64,000 nt of DNA from Actinomycetota bacterium (GTDB taxonomy: Bacteria; Actinomycetota; Acidimicrobiia; Acidimicrobiales; Ilumatobacteraceae). This document shows, one piece after another, positions 51,927 through 60,435 of the stretch. The notes beneath the pieces are model-generated. The model was not told the DNA's origin and did not search any database. It worked only from the letters and a program-made list of their open reading frames with translations. The position numbers and the translations under genes are program-made. Within the stretch, counting starts at the first letter, position 1; each line of letters starts with the position of its first letter. The DNA lies in assembly GCA_016700055.1 (NCBI GenBank), contig CP064997.1, positions 1,612,001 through 1,676,000 of the forward strand, in the 5' to 3' direction.

Positions 51927-52976
51927 ATGTCCGCCAAGGCTGCACCCGCCGGTTCGGCGCTGCCGATCGGGCGAGCGATGGTGCTCGACCGCCAGAGCGT
52001 CGGCACCACCCGGGCATTGCTGGCGGAGGAACGCACCCCGCCGAGAGCCGGCGAGGGCGAGCTCCTCGTCGCGGTGACCGCTTGCGGTGTGTGCCGCACC
52101 GACCTGCAGCTGTGCCGAGGCGATCTCGCCGCTCGCCACCTGCCGGTGGTACCCGGGCACCAGGTGGCCGGCGTCGTGGTGGAGGCCGGCGAGGGAGTGA
52201 GCGGCTGGGACCGCGGCGACCGTGTCGGCGTGGCGTGGATCGCCGGCACGTGCGGGACGTGCCGGTTCTGCACCAGTGGGCGGGAGAACCTGTGCGTGGC
52301 GGCGCGGTTCACCGGGTGGGACCGCGACGGTGGCTTTGCCACGCACCTCACGGTCGACGCCGCGTTCGCCCACCGGCTGCCGGACAGCTTCGACGACCTG
52401 GCCGTGGCACCGCTGCTGTGCGGCGGAGCGATCGGGTACCGGTCGCTCGGCGTGGCCGGAGTGGGGCCGGGTCGCGGCGGACGACTCGGCCTCTACGGGT
52501 TCGGGGCATCGGCCACCCTCGTCATCCAGATCGCCTGCCACTGGGGATGGGACGTGTTCGTGGCCACCCGCTCCGAGCGCGAGCAGCAGCGTGCGCGGCG
52601 GCTGGGGGCGGTGTGGGCGGGTAGCTACGACGAGGTGCCGCCCGCCCCGCTGGACGCCGCGATCACGTTCGCGCCTGCGGGTGAGGTGGTGGTGCGCGCG
52701 CTCGAAGCCGTCGACCGGGGTGGCACGGTGGCGATCAACGCCATCCACCTCGACCGGGTCCCCGAGCTGCGCTACGACTCGCTGTGGTGGGAACGCAGCC
52801 TGCGCTCGGTGGCCAACGTCACCCGTGACGACGTGCGCGAGATGCTGCGCCTCGCCGACGAGATCGGCGTAAGGCCCGAGGTCGACGTGCTGGCGCTCGA
52901 CGACGCCAACGAGGCGCTCGACCGGCTGGCCGCCGGCCACGTGTCCGGAGCCGTCGTGCTGAAGGTGGGGCGATGA
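51927..52976 (+). CDS. Zinc-dependent alcohol dehydrogenase
   Basis: A 349-residue medium-chain dehydrogenase. The catalytic zinc ligands are in ACGVCRTDLQ and PGHQVAGVV. The structural zinc site is CGTCRFCTSGRENLC, with four cysteines. The Rossmann motif GLYGFGASATLVIQIA binds NAD(P). It resembles the AdhP-like zinc-binding group acting on simple alcohols or aldehydes, but the substrate is unknown. A strong GGGAGAGGAGG precedes the ATG at 51927. Its last four bases overlap the start of the beta-CASP gene, so the two are cotranslated. Confidence 0.92.
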   Translation: MSAKAAPAGSALPIGRAMVLDRQSVGTTRALLAEERTPPRAGEGELLVAVTACGVCRTDLQLCRGDLAARHLPVVPGHQVAGVVVEAGEGVSGWDRGDRVGVAWIAGTCGTCRFCTSGRENLCVAARFTGWDRDGGFATHLTVDAAFAHRLPDSFDDLAVAPLLCGGAIGYRSLGVAGVGPGRGGRLGLYGFGASATLVIQIACHWGWDVFVATRSEREQQRARRLGAVWAGSYDEVPPAPLDAAITFAPAGEVVVRALEAVDRGGTVAINAIHLDRVPELRYDSLWWERSLRSVANVTRDDVREMLRLADEIGVRPEVDVLALDDANEALDRLAAGHVSGAVVLKVGR

Positions 52977-54382
52977 CGACGCCCGGCTTGTCACGCCCCC
53001 GCCAGGTTCCGAGCCTGCGCTTTCTCGGCGCGGCGGGCACCGTGACCGGCAGCAAGCTGCTGCTGGAGCTCGACGGCAGCGCGGTGCTCGTCGACGCCGG
53101 GCTGTTCCAAGGCAGTAAGGAGCTGCGCCTGCGCAACTGGGAGCCGCTCGGCGTCCACGCCGCCACGGTGGACGCGGTCGTGCTCACGCACGCCCACCTC
53201 GACCACTGTGGCTACCTGCCGCGGCTGCATCATGACGGCTTCGCGGGTGACGTCCACGCCACGGACGCGAGCATCGAGCTCGCGTCGATCGTGCTGCCCG
53301 ACTCCGGCCATCTGTCGGAGGAGGAGGCCGGGCACGCCAACCGCTACGGGTGGTCCAAACACCGCCCGGCGCTTCCGCTGTACACCGAGCAGGAGGCGAT
53401 CGAGTCGCTCGGGCTGCTGCGCGAGCTGCCGTTGCACACGAGGCGCGAGGTGGCGCAAGGGGTGACGGTCGAGTTGTTGCGGGCGGGGCACATCCTCGGC
53501 TCGTCGATCGCGCGTGTACAGATCGGCGACACGACGATCACGTTCAGCGGTGACCTCGGCCGTCCTTCCCATCCGCTGCTGCTGCCGCCGGAGCCGATCG
53601 GCGACACCGACTGGATCGTCGTCGAGTCCACCTACGGCGACCGACTGCACGATGAGCAGCACGCGCTCACCGAGCTGCGCGACGTGCTGCGTCGCACCGT
53701 CGACCGCGGCGGCACGGTGGTCATCCCGGCGTTCGCGGTGGACCGCACCGAGGTGCTGTTGCACCACCTCGGCCGTCTCCACGACGAAGGAGAGCTACCG
53801 CCGGTGCCGGTCTACGTGGACAGCCCGATGGCGCTGGCCGCGCTCGGCGTCTATCGCGAAGCGATCGCCGCGCGCTCGGACGAGCTGCGCCCGGAGATCC
53901 TCGACGACCCGACGCCGTTCCTAGAGGACCGCGTGACCGAGGTGTTCGACCCCGAGGCGTCGAAGCGGGTGACGGCCTCGGCCGAACCGAAGATCATCGT
54001 CTCCGCCTCGGGAATGGCCGCTGGTGGCCGGGTGGTGCACCACCTGGCCCGCTTCCTGTCCGATCCGGCGAACAGCGTCGTCCTCGTCGGCTTCCAGGCC
54101 GAGGGCACGCGGGGGAGGGCTCTCGTCGACGGTGCCCGCGAGCTGAAGATCTTCGGCCAGTACGTGAGGGTGCGCGCCGAGGTGGCGTCGCTGCCCTCGT
54201 TCTCCGTGCACGCCGACGCAGCCGAGCTCGTCGCGTGGTTGCGGACGGCCGAGCGCCCGCCGCGAGGGGTGTTCATCGTGCACGGCGAACACGCGGCGGC
54301 GAGGGCGCTGCACGACCGCATCGAGGGTGAGCTGGACTGGACGGCGGTCGTGGCCAAGCACGACGAGCTGGTGCGGTTGTAG
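52973..54382 (+). CDS. Beta-CASP metallo-beta-lactamase RNase-like protein
   Basis: A 469-residue member of the beta-CASP nuclease group, related to the archaeal/eukaryotic CPSF-73 type RNases. The metal ligands are in LTHAHLDHCGYLPRL, AGHILGSS and FSGDLGR; the beta-CASP insertion includes VESTYGDRLH and the motif B/C region SASGMAAGGRVVHHL. The RNA-specificity tail has FSVHADAAELVAWL and the last ligand in VHGEHAA. The gene overlaps the dehydrogenase stop by ATGA. RNA or ssDNA cleavage is likely, though substrates are untested for this lineage. Confidence 0.92.
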   Translation: MTTPGLSRPRQVPSLRFLGAAGTVTGSKLLLELDGSAVLVDAGLFQGSKELRLRNWEPLGVHAATVDAVVLTHAHLDHCGYLPRLHHDGFAGDVHATDASIELASIVLPDSGHLSEEEAGHANRYGWSKHRPALPLYTEQEAIESLGLLRELPLHTRREVAQGVTVELLRAGHILGSSIARVQIGDTTITFSGDLGRPSHPLLLPPEPIGDTDWIVVESTYGDRLHDEQHALTELRDVLRRTVDRGGTVVIPAFAVDRTEVLLHHLGRLHDEGELPPVPVYVDSPMALAALGVYREAIAARSDELRPEILDDPTPFLEDRVTEVFDPEASKRVTASAEPKIIVSASGMAAGGRVVHHLARFLSDPANSVVLVGFQAEGTRGRALVDGARELKIFGQYVRVRAEVASLPSFSVHADAAELVAWLRTAERPPRGVFIVHGEHAAARALHDRIEGELDWTAVVAKHDELVRL

Positions 54383-54383
54383 T

Positions 54384-55517
54384 TCAGCCGGCGAGCGAGG
54401 CGTGGGCCGCGAACACGATCGCGGCGCCGCGCAGGTCGCCGAGGGTGCCGTCGCCCATGCGGTTCATCATGTAAGCGACGGTCATCTTGGCGTCGAGGTC
54501 GTTGACCACGATCGAGCCGCCCCAGCCGCCCCAGAAACATGTCCTCTCGTTGGGGCTGAGCGGCGTGGCCGACGAGTTCAGGCCGTAACCGATGCCGAGG
54601 CGCACCGGCAGGCCGAGCACGAGGTCGGTGGCGAACGACTGCTCCTCGAAGATCCGGGCCACGGTGGCCTCCGACAGCAGCCGTACGCCGCGGGCCTCAC
54701 CCCCGCCGGCGATCACCGATTGGACGGTGGCCACCGAGCGCGCGTTGCCCTGGCCGTTCGCCGCAGGGATCTCGGCCCGCCGCCATCCCGGCTCGAGGGC
54801 CATCTCGGCGCTCATCATCGGGTTGGAGAAGCTGCGCCAGGCGACGCTCTCCGGGTCGATCTCGGGCGGAAGCGCCTGCGCGGGCGGGATCACCGGGGCG
54901 ACGCGGTGGTCCTCGGACTCGGGCAGCCCGATGTAGAAGTCGGCGCCGAGCGGGCCGGCGATCTCGGCCGCGAAGAACTTCCCCAGGCTGGTCCCGGTGA
55001 CCCGGCGCAAGATCTCACCCTCCAAGTAGCCCTGGGTGATGGCGTGGTAGCCGCTCTGCGTGCCGGGTTCCCACCACGGAGCCTGTGCGGCGAGCCGTGA
55101 CGTGGCGAGCTCCCAGTCGAATAGGTCGGTCGTGGCCATCGGCTGTTCCCAGCCCGACAACCCCGCGGTGTGGGCCATCACGTGACGCACGAGCACCCCG
55201 TCCTTGCCGTTCGCCGCGAACTCCGGCCAGTACTTCGCGACCGGGGCGTCGAGGTCGATCTGGCCACGGTCGGCGAGCACCAGCATGCACAGCGCAGCCA
55301 TCGTCTTCGTCGTCGACCACACGTTGACGAGGGTGTCCTCTTGCCATTCCGTCGTGCGCTCGGGGGTGGTGTGCCCGCCCCAGATGTCGACGACGAGCTC
55401 GCCGTCGAGGGTGATCGCGACGCTCGCGCCGACGTCGCCTTGGAACTCGAAGTTGGCGTGGAAGGCGTCGCGCACGGCGGAGAAGCGGTCGCTGCAGAAC
55501 CCGTGGATCTCTGTCAT
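54384..55517 (-). CDS. Serine hydrolase (class C beta-lactamase / EstB-like)
   Basis: A 377-residue serine hydrolase of the beta-lactamase class C/esterase family. The nucleophile motif is WSTTKTMAAL (SxxK), the second motif includes GYHAITQGY with the Tyr base, and the C-terminal WGGWGGSIV stands where KTG is expected. No signal peptide is visible, so an intracellular esterase or peptidase-like role is more likely than antibiotic resistance. The ATG at 55517 is seven bases after TACTGT on the minus strand (55530-55525), so it is probably leaderless. It is divergent from the transaminase gene. Confidence 0.92.
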   Translation of the reverse strand: MTEIHGFCSDRFSAVRDAFHANFEFQGDVGASVAITLDGELVVDIWGGHTTPERTTEWQEDTLVNVWSTTKTMAALCMLVLADRGQIDLDAPVAKYWPEFAANGKDGVLVRHVMAHTAGLSGWEQPMATTDLFDWELATSRLAAQAPWWEPGTQSGYHAITQGYLEGEILRRVTGTSLGKFFAAEIAGPLGADFYIGLPESEDHRVAPVIPPAQALPPEIDPESVAWRSFSNPMMSAEMALEPGWRRAEIPAANGQGNARSVATVQSVIAGGGEARGVRLLSEATVARIFEEQSFATDLVLGLPVRLGIGYGLNSSATPLSPNERTCFWGGWGGSIVVNDLDAKMTVAYMMNRMGDGTLGDLRGAAIVFAAHASLAG

Positions 55518-55524
55518 CGGCGCG

Positions 55525-55534
55525 ACAGTACGCT
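55525..55534. promoter_or_regulatory. Overlapping divergent -10 elements
   Basis: The minus-strand TACTGT (55530-55525) and plus-strand TACGCT (55529-55534) share two bases. They stand seven bases from the serine-hydrolase ATG and nine bases from the transaminase ATG. The intergenic region is only 26 bases, so the two promoters cannot be occupied together. Confidence 0.6.
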
Positions 55535-55543
55535 CGCATCGCG

Positions 55544-56719
55544 ATGTCGCTGCGCGCGCCTCACCTCACCGCCAAGCTGCAGGGCTTCGGCACGACGATC
55601 TTCGCCGAGATGTCCGCGCTCGCCGCCTCGACGGGTGCGGTCAACCTCGGCCAGGGATTCCCCGACTACGACGGCCCGCGCGAGGTGCTCGACGCCGCCA
55701 TCGCCGCCATCTCCGAAGGCCAGAACCAGTACCCGCCCGGCATCGGCGTGCCGGTGCTGCGCGAGGCCATCTGCGAGCACCAGCAGCGCTTCTACGGCCT
55801 CACCTACGACGCCGACACCGAGGTGCTCGTCACCACCGGCGCCACCGAGGCACTGGCGGGCGCGTTGCTCGGCCTGCTCGACACCGGTGACGAGGTCGTC
55901 CTGCTGCAGCCGATGTACGACAGCTACCAGGCGTGCATCGCGCTCGCGGGTGCGCTCACCCGGCCGGTCACCTTGCGGCCGCCCGCGTACGCGCTCGACC
56001 CCGACGAGCTGCGCGCGGCGATCACTCCGAAGACGAAGCTGATCCTGCTCAACAGCCCCCACAACCCGACGGGCTCGGTGCTGTCCACGGACGAGCTGCA
56101 GGCGGTAGCCGACCTGGCGGTGGAGCACGACCTGATCGTCGTAACCGACGAGGTGTACGAGCACATCACCTTCGACGGCGTGCGCCACGTGCCCCTCGCC
56201 ACGCTGCCCGGCATGCGTGAGCGCACCCTCGTCATCTCGAGCGGCGGCAAGACCTTCAACACTACGGGGTGGAAGGTCGGTTGGATCTGCGGCCCGGCAG
56301 CGCTTGTCGCCGCTGCGCGAACGACCAAGCAGTTCCTCACGTACGTCTCGGCGGGGCCGTTCCAGCCGGCGATCGCCGCGGGTCTGAAGCTGCCCGACGC
56401 CTACTTCGGGGAGCTCGCCGCCGATCTGCAGTCGAAGCGCGACCGCCTGGTGCGCGGGCTCGACGAGGCCGGATTCGTCGTGTTCGAGCCCCAGGGCACC
56501 TACTTCGTCACCGTCGACATCCGCCCGCTCGCCCCCGACGGGGACGGGTTCGCGTTCTGCCGCCGGCTCCCGGAGAGCTGCGGTGTGGTCGGCGTGCCGA
56601 ACGTCGTCTTCTACGACCGGGCTTACCAGGCGGAGGGCCGCCACCTGGTGCGGTTCGCGTTCTGCAAGCGTCACGAGCTGATCGACGAGGCCGTGTCCCG
56701 CCTGAAGGCGCTGGCCTGA
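55544..56719 (+). CDS. PLP-dependent aminotransferase (glutamine transaminase/DapC-like)
   Basis: A 391-residue fold-type I class I aminotransferase. It opens with VNLGQGFPDYDGP, and shows NSPHNPTGSVLS, VVTDEVYEHITF and the PLP lysine in SSGGKTFNTTGWKVGW. C-terminal arginine is in RFAFCKR. The motif set is that of the KAT/glutamine-transaminase K and succinyl-DAP aminotransferase group. The gene immediately downstream (one-base overlap) encodes an omega-amidase-like nitrilase, which favours glutamine transaminase activity: the amidase would hydrolyse the ketoglutaramate formed. The ATG at 55544 is nine bases after TACGCT. Confidence 0.93.
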   Translation: MSLRAPHLTAKLQGFGTTIFAEMSALAASTGAVNLGQGFPDYDGPREVLDAAIAAISEGQNQYPPGIGVPVLREAICEHQQRFYGLTYDADTEVLVTTGATEALAGALLGLLDTGDEVVLLQPMYDSYQACIALAGALTRPVTLRPPAYALDPDELRAAITPKTKLILLNSPHNPTGSVLSTDELQAVADLAVEHDLIVVTDEVYEHITFDGVRHVPLATLPGMRERTLVISSGGKTFNTTGWKVGWICGPAALVAAARTTKQFLTYVSAGPFQPAIAAGLKLPDAYFGELAADLQSKRDRLVRGLDEAGFVVFEPQGTYFVTVDIRPLAPDGDGFAFCRRLPESCGVVGVPNVVFYDRAYQAEGRHLVRFAFCKRHELIDEAVSRLKALA

Positions 56720-57477
56720 TGCGCATCGCTGCGATCCAGCACGACACGCGCTGGGACGACCGCGCCGCGAACTTCGAGCACCTCGCGCCGATGGTTGCCG
56801 GCGCGGCCGATCTCGGGGCGCGTCTCGTCCTGCTGACCGAGATGTTCTCCACCGGCTTCTCCGTCGGCGGCCAGATCGCCGAGCCCGAGGACGGGCCCTC
56901 CGCGCAGTTCCTGCGCGACCAGGCCCGCGAGCACGGGCTGTGGATCGGCGGCTCGTGCCCCGAGGTGCCCCCCGGCGACGACCCGCGGCCGTACAACAGC
57001 TTCGTGCTCGCCGCGCCCGACGGCACCTTGCACCGGTACCGCAAGATCCACCCGTTCACGTTCGCCGGCGAGCACGAGCACTTCCGCGCCGGCGACCAGC
57101 TGGTGACGGTCGATGTCGAAGGGCTGCGCGTCAGCCTGTTCGTCTGCTACGACCTCCGCTTCGCCGACGAGTTCTGGCAGCTCGCCGCGGACACCGACGT
57201 CTACCTGGTGCCTGCCAACTGGCCGGAGAGCCGTCGCCTGCACTGGCAGGCGCTGCTGCAGGCCCGGGCGATCGAGAACCAGGCGTACGTCGTCGGCTGC
57301 AACCGGGTGGGCTCTGGAGGCGGCCTCGACTACACCGGCGACAGCCGCATCGTCGACCCCCTCGGTGAACTGCTTGCCACCGCCGCCCGCACCGAGACGA
57401 TCCTCACCGCCGACGTCACGGCCGAACACGTCGCGAGCGTGCGCGACAAGTTCAGGTTCCTGCCCGACCGCCGCTGA
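56719..57477 (+). CDS. Carbon-nitrogen hydrolase, omega-amidase-like
   Basis: A 252-residue nitrilase-superfamily amidase. The catalytic triad can be located: Glu in LVLLTEMFSTGF, Lys in YRKIHPF and Cys in LFVCYDLRF. The ending GDSRIVDPLGELL is also typical. The MFSTGF and CYDLRF contexts match omega-amidase (Nit2/YafV), which cleaves alpha-ketoglutaramate and related alpha-keto amides. It overlaps the stop of the aminotransferase gene by one base (TGATG), so transamination and deamidation are coupled in one operon, probably for glutamine-driven transamination such as methionine salvage. Confidence 0.92.
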   Translation: MRIAAIQHDTRWDDRAANFEHLAPMVAGAADLGARLVLLTEMFSTGFSVGGQIAEPEDGPSAQFLRDQAREHGLWIGGSCPEVPPGDDPRPYNSFVLAAPDGTLHRYRKIHPFTFAGEHEHFRAGDQLVTVDVEGLRVSLFVCYDLRFADEFWQLAADTDVYLVPANWPESRRLHWQALLQARAIENQAYVVGCNRVGSGGGLDYTGDSRIVDPLGELLATAARTETILTADVTAEHVASVRDKFRFLPDRR

Positions 57478-57510
57478 TCATTCATGTCTCACGGGTGATA
57501 CAGTCACGTC

Positions 57511-57747
57511 GTGGCTGAGGCGACGGTTCGGGAGCTGCGGAACAAGGGCGGCGAGGTGCTCGACCGCGTGCTTGCGGGGGAGCGCATCACGGTGACTCGC
57601 GATGGCAAGCCCGTGGCCGAGCTTCGACCCCTACCTGGCGGCCGGCTGTCGGCCGAAGCGCTCCTGGAGCGGTTCCGGCGGCTGCCTCACGTCGACCCCA
57701 AGCGCTTCCGCACCGATGTCGACGCCGTCATCGACCAGAGCATCTGA
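57511..57747 (+). CDS. Phd/YefM-type antitoxin (VapB-like)
   Basis: A 78-residue antitoxin. The N-terminal 45 residues have the Phd/YefM DNA-binding fold (TVRELRNKGGEVLDRVLAGE, ITVTRDGKPVAELRPL). The C-terminal part should wrap around the toxin. It precedes a PIN-domain toxin by three bases, the standard order. TACAGT (57499-57504) lies six bases before the GTG at 57511, so the transcript is probably leaderless and can be repressed by the toxin-antitoxin complex. Confidence 0.93.
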   Translation: MAEATVRELRNKGGEVLDRVLAGERITVTRDGKPVAELRPLPGGRLSAEALLERFRRLPHVDPKRFRTDVDAVIDQSI

Positions 57748-57750
57748 GCC

Positions 57751-58152
57751 ATGGCGGCAGGGATCCTCGACACGAACGCGATCATCCTGCTCGAGCACCT
57801 CGACGCCGACGACCTCCCGTCCGAGCCGGTGATCACCGCGGTGACGCTTGCCGAGCTGTCGGTCGGTCCCCTCGTGGCGACGAGCAGCAGAGAGCGTGCT
57901 GCCCGTCAGGCCCGGCTTCAGGAGGTCGAGGCGGCGTTCGAACCGCTGCCGTTCGACGCGGCGGCCGCGCGTACCTTCGGCGGCGTCGCCGCAGCGCTGC
58001 GTCGCTCCGGGCGCAAGCCGTCGGCGCGGGCGTTCGATGCGCTCATCGCCGCGACGGCCATCGCCAACCACCTCCCGCTGTACACCTGCAACCCGCGTGA
58101 CTACGCAGGCATCGAGGGTCTCGAACTGGTGGCGATCCCTCATCCTGCCTGA
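57751..58152 (+). CDS. vapC: PIN-domain ribonuclease toxin (VapC-like)
   Basis: A 133-residue PIN-domain RNase toxin. Acidic active-site residues are visible: ILDTNAIILLEH (first Asp), VTLAELSVGP (Glu), and SARAFDALIAATAIANHLPLYT, which holds the third Asp and the family's AATA helix. The last acidic position is in CNPRDYAGI. VapC enzymes cut specific tRNAs or rRNA when free. The antitoxin is encoded three bases upstream. The 3' end overlaps the convergent GNAT gene by 13 bases, so unchecked readthrough would make antisense RNA against either gene. Confidence 0.94.
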   Translation: MAAGILDTNAIILLEHLDADDLPSEPVITAVTLAELSVGPLVATSSRERAARQARLQEVEAAFEPLPFDAAAARTFGGVAAALRRSGRKPSARAFDALIAATAIANHLPLYTCNPRDYAGIEGLELVAIPHPA

Positions 58153-58679
58153 CCGCCGTCGATCGGTCTCGCCTGCAGGCTGACGAGGAACCCCCCCGGC
58201 GTCTCCTGCTGGCCGACCTCGGTGAAGCCGAGGCGTTCGTGGAAGGCGAGCGAGCCGTCGTTGCGGGGGCGCAGGTTCACCTCGAGCGTGAACCACTCCC
58301 TCCCTGCCGAGCGCCGTTCCACCTCGGCGTAGAGCGCAGCTCCGATGCCCCTGCCGCGGAACCGCGCGTCGACGGCGACGCGGTCGAGGTACACGAACTC
58401 GCGGTAGCGCTCGGTGAACCACCTGAAGTTGACGCTCCCGTAGTCGGCGCCGGGGGCGATGACCAGGCAGAAGCCGGCCACCTCGCTGCCTGCCTGCCCG
58501 GACGGGTCGGGCACCGCCGCGACCAGCGCGTGCAGCGACTCGTCGACGATGTCGCTCAGCAGCTGGCGCGTCGCGTCGCCGACGGCCGGGACGTTCGCCT
58601 GGTTGAGGGCATGCACGGCGCCGAAATCGGCCTCGGTCAGGTCGCGCACCACGACTTCGGGCCGGTCGCCGAACTCCAT
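58140..58679 (-). CDS. GNAT N-acetyltransferase
   Basis: A 179-residue GNAT enzyme. It opens with VVVRDLTEADFGAVHALN. The acetyl-CoA loop follows as DARFRGRGIGAALYAEVE (RGxGIG), and FHERLGFTEVGQQ closes the fold as usual. The substrate is unknown. The ATG at 58679 follows TACCGT (58693-58688) by eight bases, so it is probably leaderless. It is divergent from the ABC exporter operon over 36 bases and converges on the vapC gene with overlapping ends. Confidence 0.92.
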   Translation of the reverse strand: MEFGDRPEVVVRDLTEADFGAVHALNQANVPAVGDATRQLLSDIVDESLHALVAAVPDPSGQAGSEVAGFCLVIAPGADYGSVNFRWFTERYREFVYLDRVAVDARFRGRGIGAALYAEVERRSAGREWFTLEVNLRPRNDGSLAFHERLGFTEVGQQETPGGFLVSLQARPIDGGQAG

Positions 58680-58687
58680 CGAAATGC

Positions 58688-58708
58688 ACGGTAACGGGCC
58701 GGTACCGT
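58688..58708. promoter_or_regulatory. Divergent leaderless promoters of GNAT and ABC exporter
   Basis: TACCGT occurs once on each strand: 58693-58688 (minus, eight bases from the GNAT ATG) and 58703-58708 (plus, seven bases from the ABC ATG). The two identical -10 hexamers form an inverted pair 9 bases apart in a 36-base intergenic region. Coordinated or competing control of the two units is likely. Confidence 0.55.
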
Positions 58709-58715
58709 GGCGTCG

Positions 58716-59642
58716 ATGGCCACCCCCCTGATCCACGCGCGCGGCTTGGTGAAGCAGTTCGGGGACTTCACCGCCGTCGACGGCGTCGACTTCGACGTGC
58801 AGCAGGGAGAGGCGTTCGGCTTCCTCGGCCCGAACGGTGCCGGCAAGAGCAGCACGATGCGCATGATCGGATGCGTGTCGCCGCCGACGAGTGGCACGCT
58901 GCGCGTCTTCGACCAGGACCCGACACGCCACGGCCGCGAGATCCGCGCCCGGATGGGGGTGGTGCCCCAGACCGACAACCTCGACTCCGAGCTGACGCTC
59001 ACCGAGAACCTCGTCATCTACGGGCGCTACTTCGACATCCCCCGGGCCGAGTGCCGGCGCCGGGCGGCGGAGCTGCTCGACTTCGTGCAGCTCACCGAGC
59101 GCGCGGAGAGCCGCGTCGACCCGTTGTCGGGGGGCATGAAACGTCGGCTGACCATCGCCCGCTCGCTGATCAACGAACCCGAGCTGCTGCTGCTCGACGA
59201 GCCGACGACGGGCCTCGACCCCCAGGCCCGCCACATCTTGTGGGACCGCCTGTACAGGCTGAAGCAGCAGGGTGTCACGCTCGTGCTCACCACTCACTAC
59301 ATGGACGAGGCCGAACAGCTCTGCGACCGGTTGGTGGTGATGGACGCCGGGCGCATCGTGGCCGAGGGCTCACCGCGCAGCTTGATCGAGCGCTACTCCA
59401 CCCGCGAGGTGCTCGAGCTGCGCTTCCCCGCCGGCACCAACGGCGACTGGGCGCCGATGCTCGGCGGCCTCGGTGAGCGCCAGGAAGAGCTGCCCGACCG
59501 GGTGCTCGTGTACGCGCACGACGGCGACGCGGTGTTGGCCGAGGCTCACGGGCGAGGCGCCGAGCCGGAGAGCGCGCTCGTGCGGCGCAGCACCCTCGAA
59601 GACGTGTTCTTGCACCTGACCGGGCGCTCGTTGGTGGAGTGA
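58716..59642 (+). CDS. ABC-2 exporter ATP-binding protein (NodI/DrrA-like)
   Basis: A 308-residue ATPase. Walker A is GPNGAGKSST, the Q-loop is GVVPQTDNLD, the signature is PLSGGMKRRLTIAR and Walker B is LLLLDEPTTGLDPQ, followed by the H-loop TTHYMDEAE. The LTENL and MKRRL features match the NodI/DrrA group that drives export of lipid-oligosaccharides or drugs. A C-terminal extension of about 80 residues is typical. It is followed within ten bases by two permease genes. TACCGT lies seven bases before the ATG at 58716. Confidence 0.93.
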   Translation: MATPLIHARGLVKQFGDFTAVDGVDFDVQQGEAFGFLGPNGAGKSSTMRMIGCVSPPTSGTLRVFDQDPTRHGREIRARMGVVPQTDNLDSELTLTENLVIYGRYFDIPRAECRRRAAELLDFVQLTERAESRVDPLSGGMKRRLTIARSLINEPELLLLDEPTTGLDPQARHILWDRLYRLKQQGVTLVLTTHYMDEAEQLCDRLVVMDAGRIVAEGSPRSLIERYSTREVLELRFPAGTNGDWAPMLGGLGERQEELPDRVLVYAHDGDAVLAEAHGRGAEPESALVRRSTLEDVFLHLTGRSLVE

Positions 59643-59652
59643 GGGGTCCACG

Positions 59653-60435
59653 ATGAGCACACCGGCGACCGTGCGTGTGTGGGAGAGCCACCTCGCGCTC
59701 TACAAGCGCATCTGGCGCAGCCAGTTGCCCTCCTCGTTCCTGCAGCCGCTGGCGTTCATGCTCGCGATGGGTGCGGGTGTCGGCTCGCTGATCAACGCGA
59801 ACGAGTCCTCCGAGGCGGTGCTCGGCGACCTTCCGTACGTCGCCTTCCTCGCGCCCGGCCTGCTGGCGACGACGGCGATGCTGATCGGCAGCAGTGAGGC
59901 GTCGTGGCCGGTGATGGACGGCTTCAAGTGGAACCGGGGCTACGAGAGCCAGGCGGCCACACCCCTCGGCATCGGCGACGTGCTGGGTGGTCAGGTGCTG
60001 TGGTGGGCCACGCGGCTGCTGCTCAGCTCGATCGCAGTTGCCACCGTGCTCGCGCTGATGTCCGAAACGCGTTCGATCGGGCTCGTCGTCGGCGTGCCGG
60101 CGGCAGTGCTCACCGGGCTCTCGTTCGCGCTCCCGATCGCCGCTTGGGCGGCGACGCGCGAGAGCGACATCTCGTTCCCGGCCATCCAGCGCTTCATCGT
60201 CACCCCGCTGTTCTTGTTCGGCGGTGCCTTCTACCCGATCGAGCAGCTCCCTGCCGGGCTGCGTCCGATCGCGTACGTGACGCCGCTGTGGCACGGCGTC
60301 GAGCTGTGCCGCGGCGCCTCGCTGCACACGCTCGGCGGTGTCGAAGCCGCGGTGCACTTCGGCGTGCTCGGCGCCTACATCGCACTCGGCTGGGCCGCGG
60401 CGTACGCGGCCTTCGGTCGGAAGCTGCATACGTGA
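59653..60435 (+). CDS. ABC-2 permease (NodJ/DrrB-like), subunit 1
   Basis: A 260-residue permease with six membrane segments. It has the ABC-2 layout: an amphipathic N-terminal helix, then SSEASWPVMDGFKW, which contacts the ATPase, and a final PLWHGVELCRGASL that marks the NodJ/DrrB group. GAGGGG lies six bases before the ATG at 59653. Its stop overlaps the GTG of the second permease gene (GTGA), so the two subunits are made in equal amounts and probably form a heterodimer with the upstream ATPase. Confidence 0.92.
   Translation: MSTPATVRVWESHLALYKRIWRSQLPSSFLQPLAFMLAMGAGVGSLINANESSEAVLGDLPYVAFLAPGLLATTAMLIGSSEASWPVMDGFKWNRGYESQAATPLGIGDVLGGQVLWWATRLLLSSIAVATVLALMSETRSIGLVVGVPAAVLTGLSFALPIAAWAATRESDISFPAIQRFIVTPLFLFGGAFYPIEQLPAGLRPIAYVTPLWHGVELCRGASLHTLGGVEAAVHFGVLGAYIALGWAAAYAAFGRKLHT

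Noticed and set aside
51813..52994. Upstream extension of the GNAT/CoA-binding protein frame
   Set aside because: It is antisense to the zinc dehydrogenase and lacks coding character. A leaderless GTG at 51812 explains the start.
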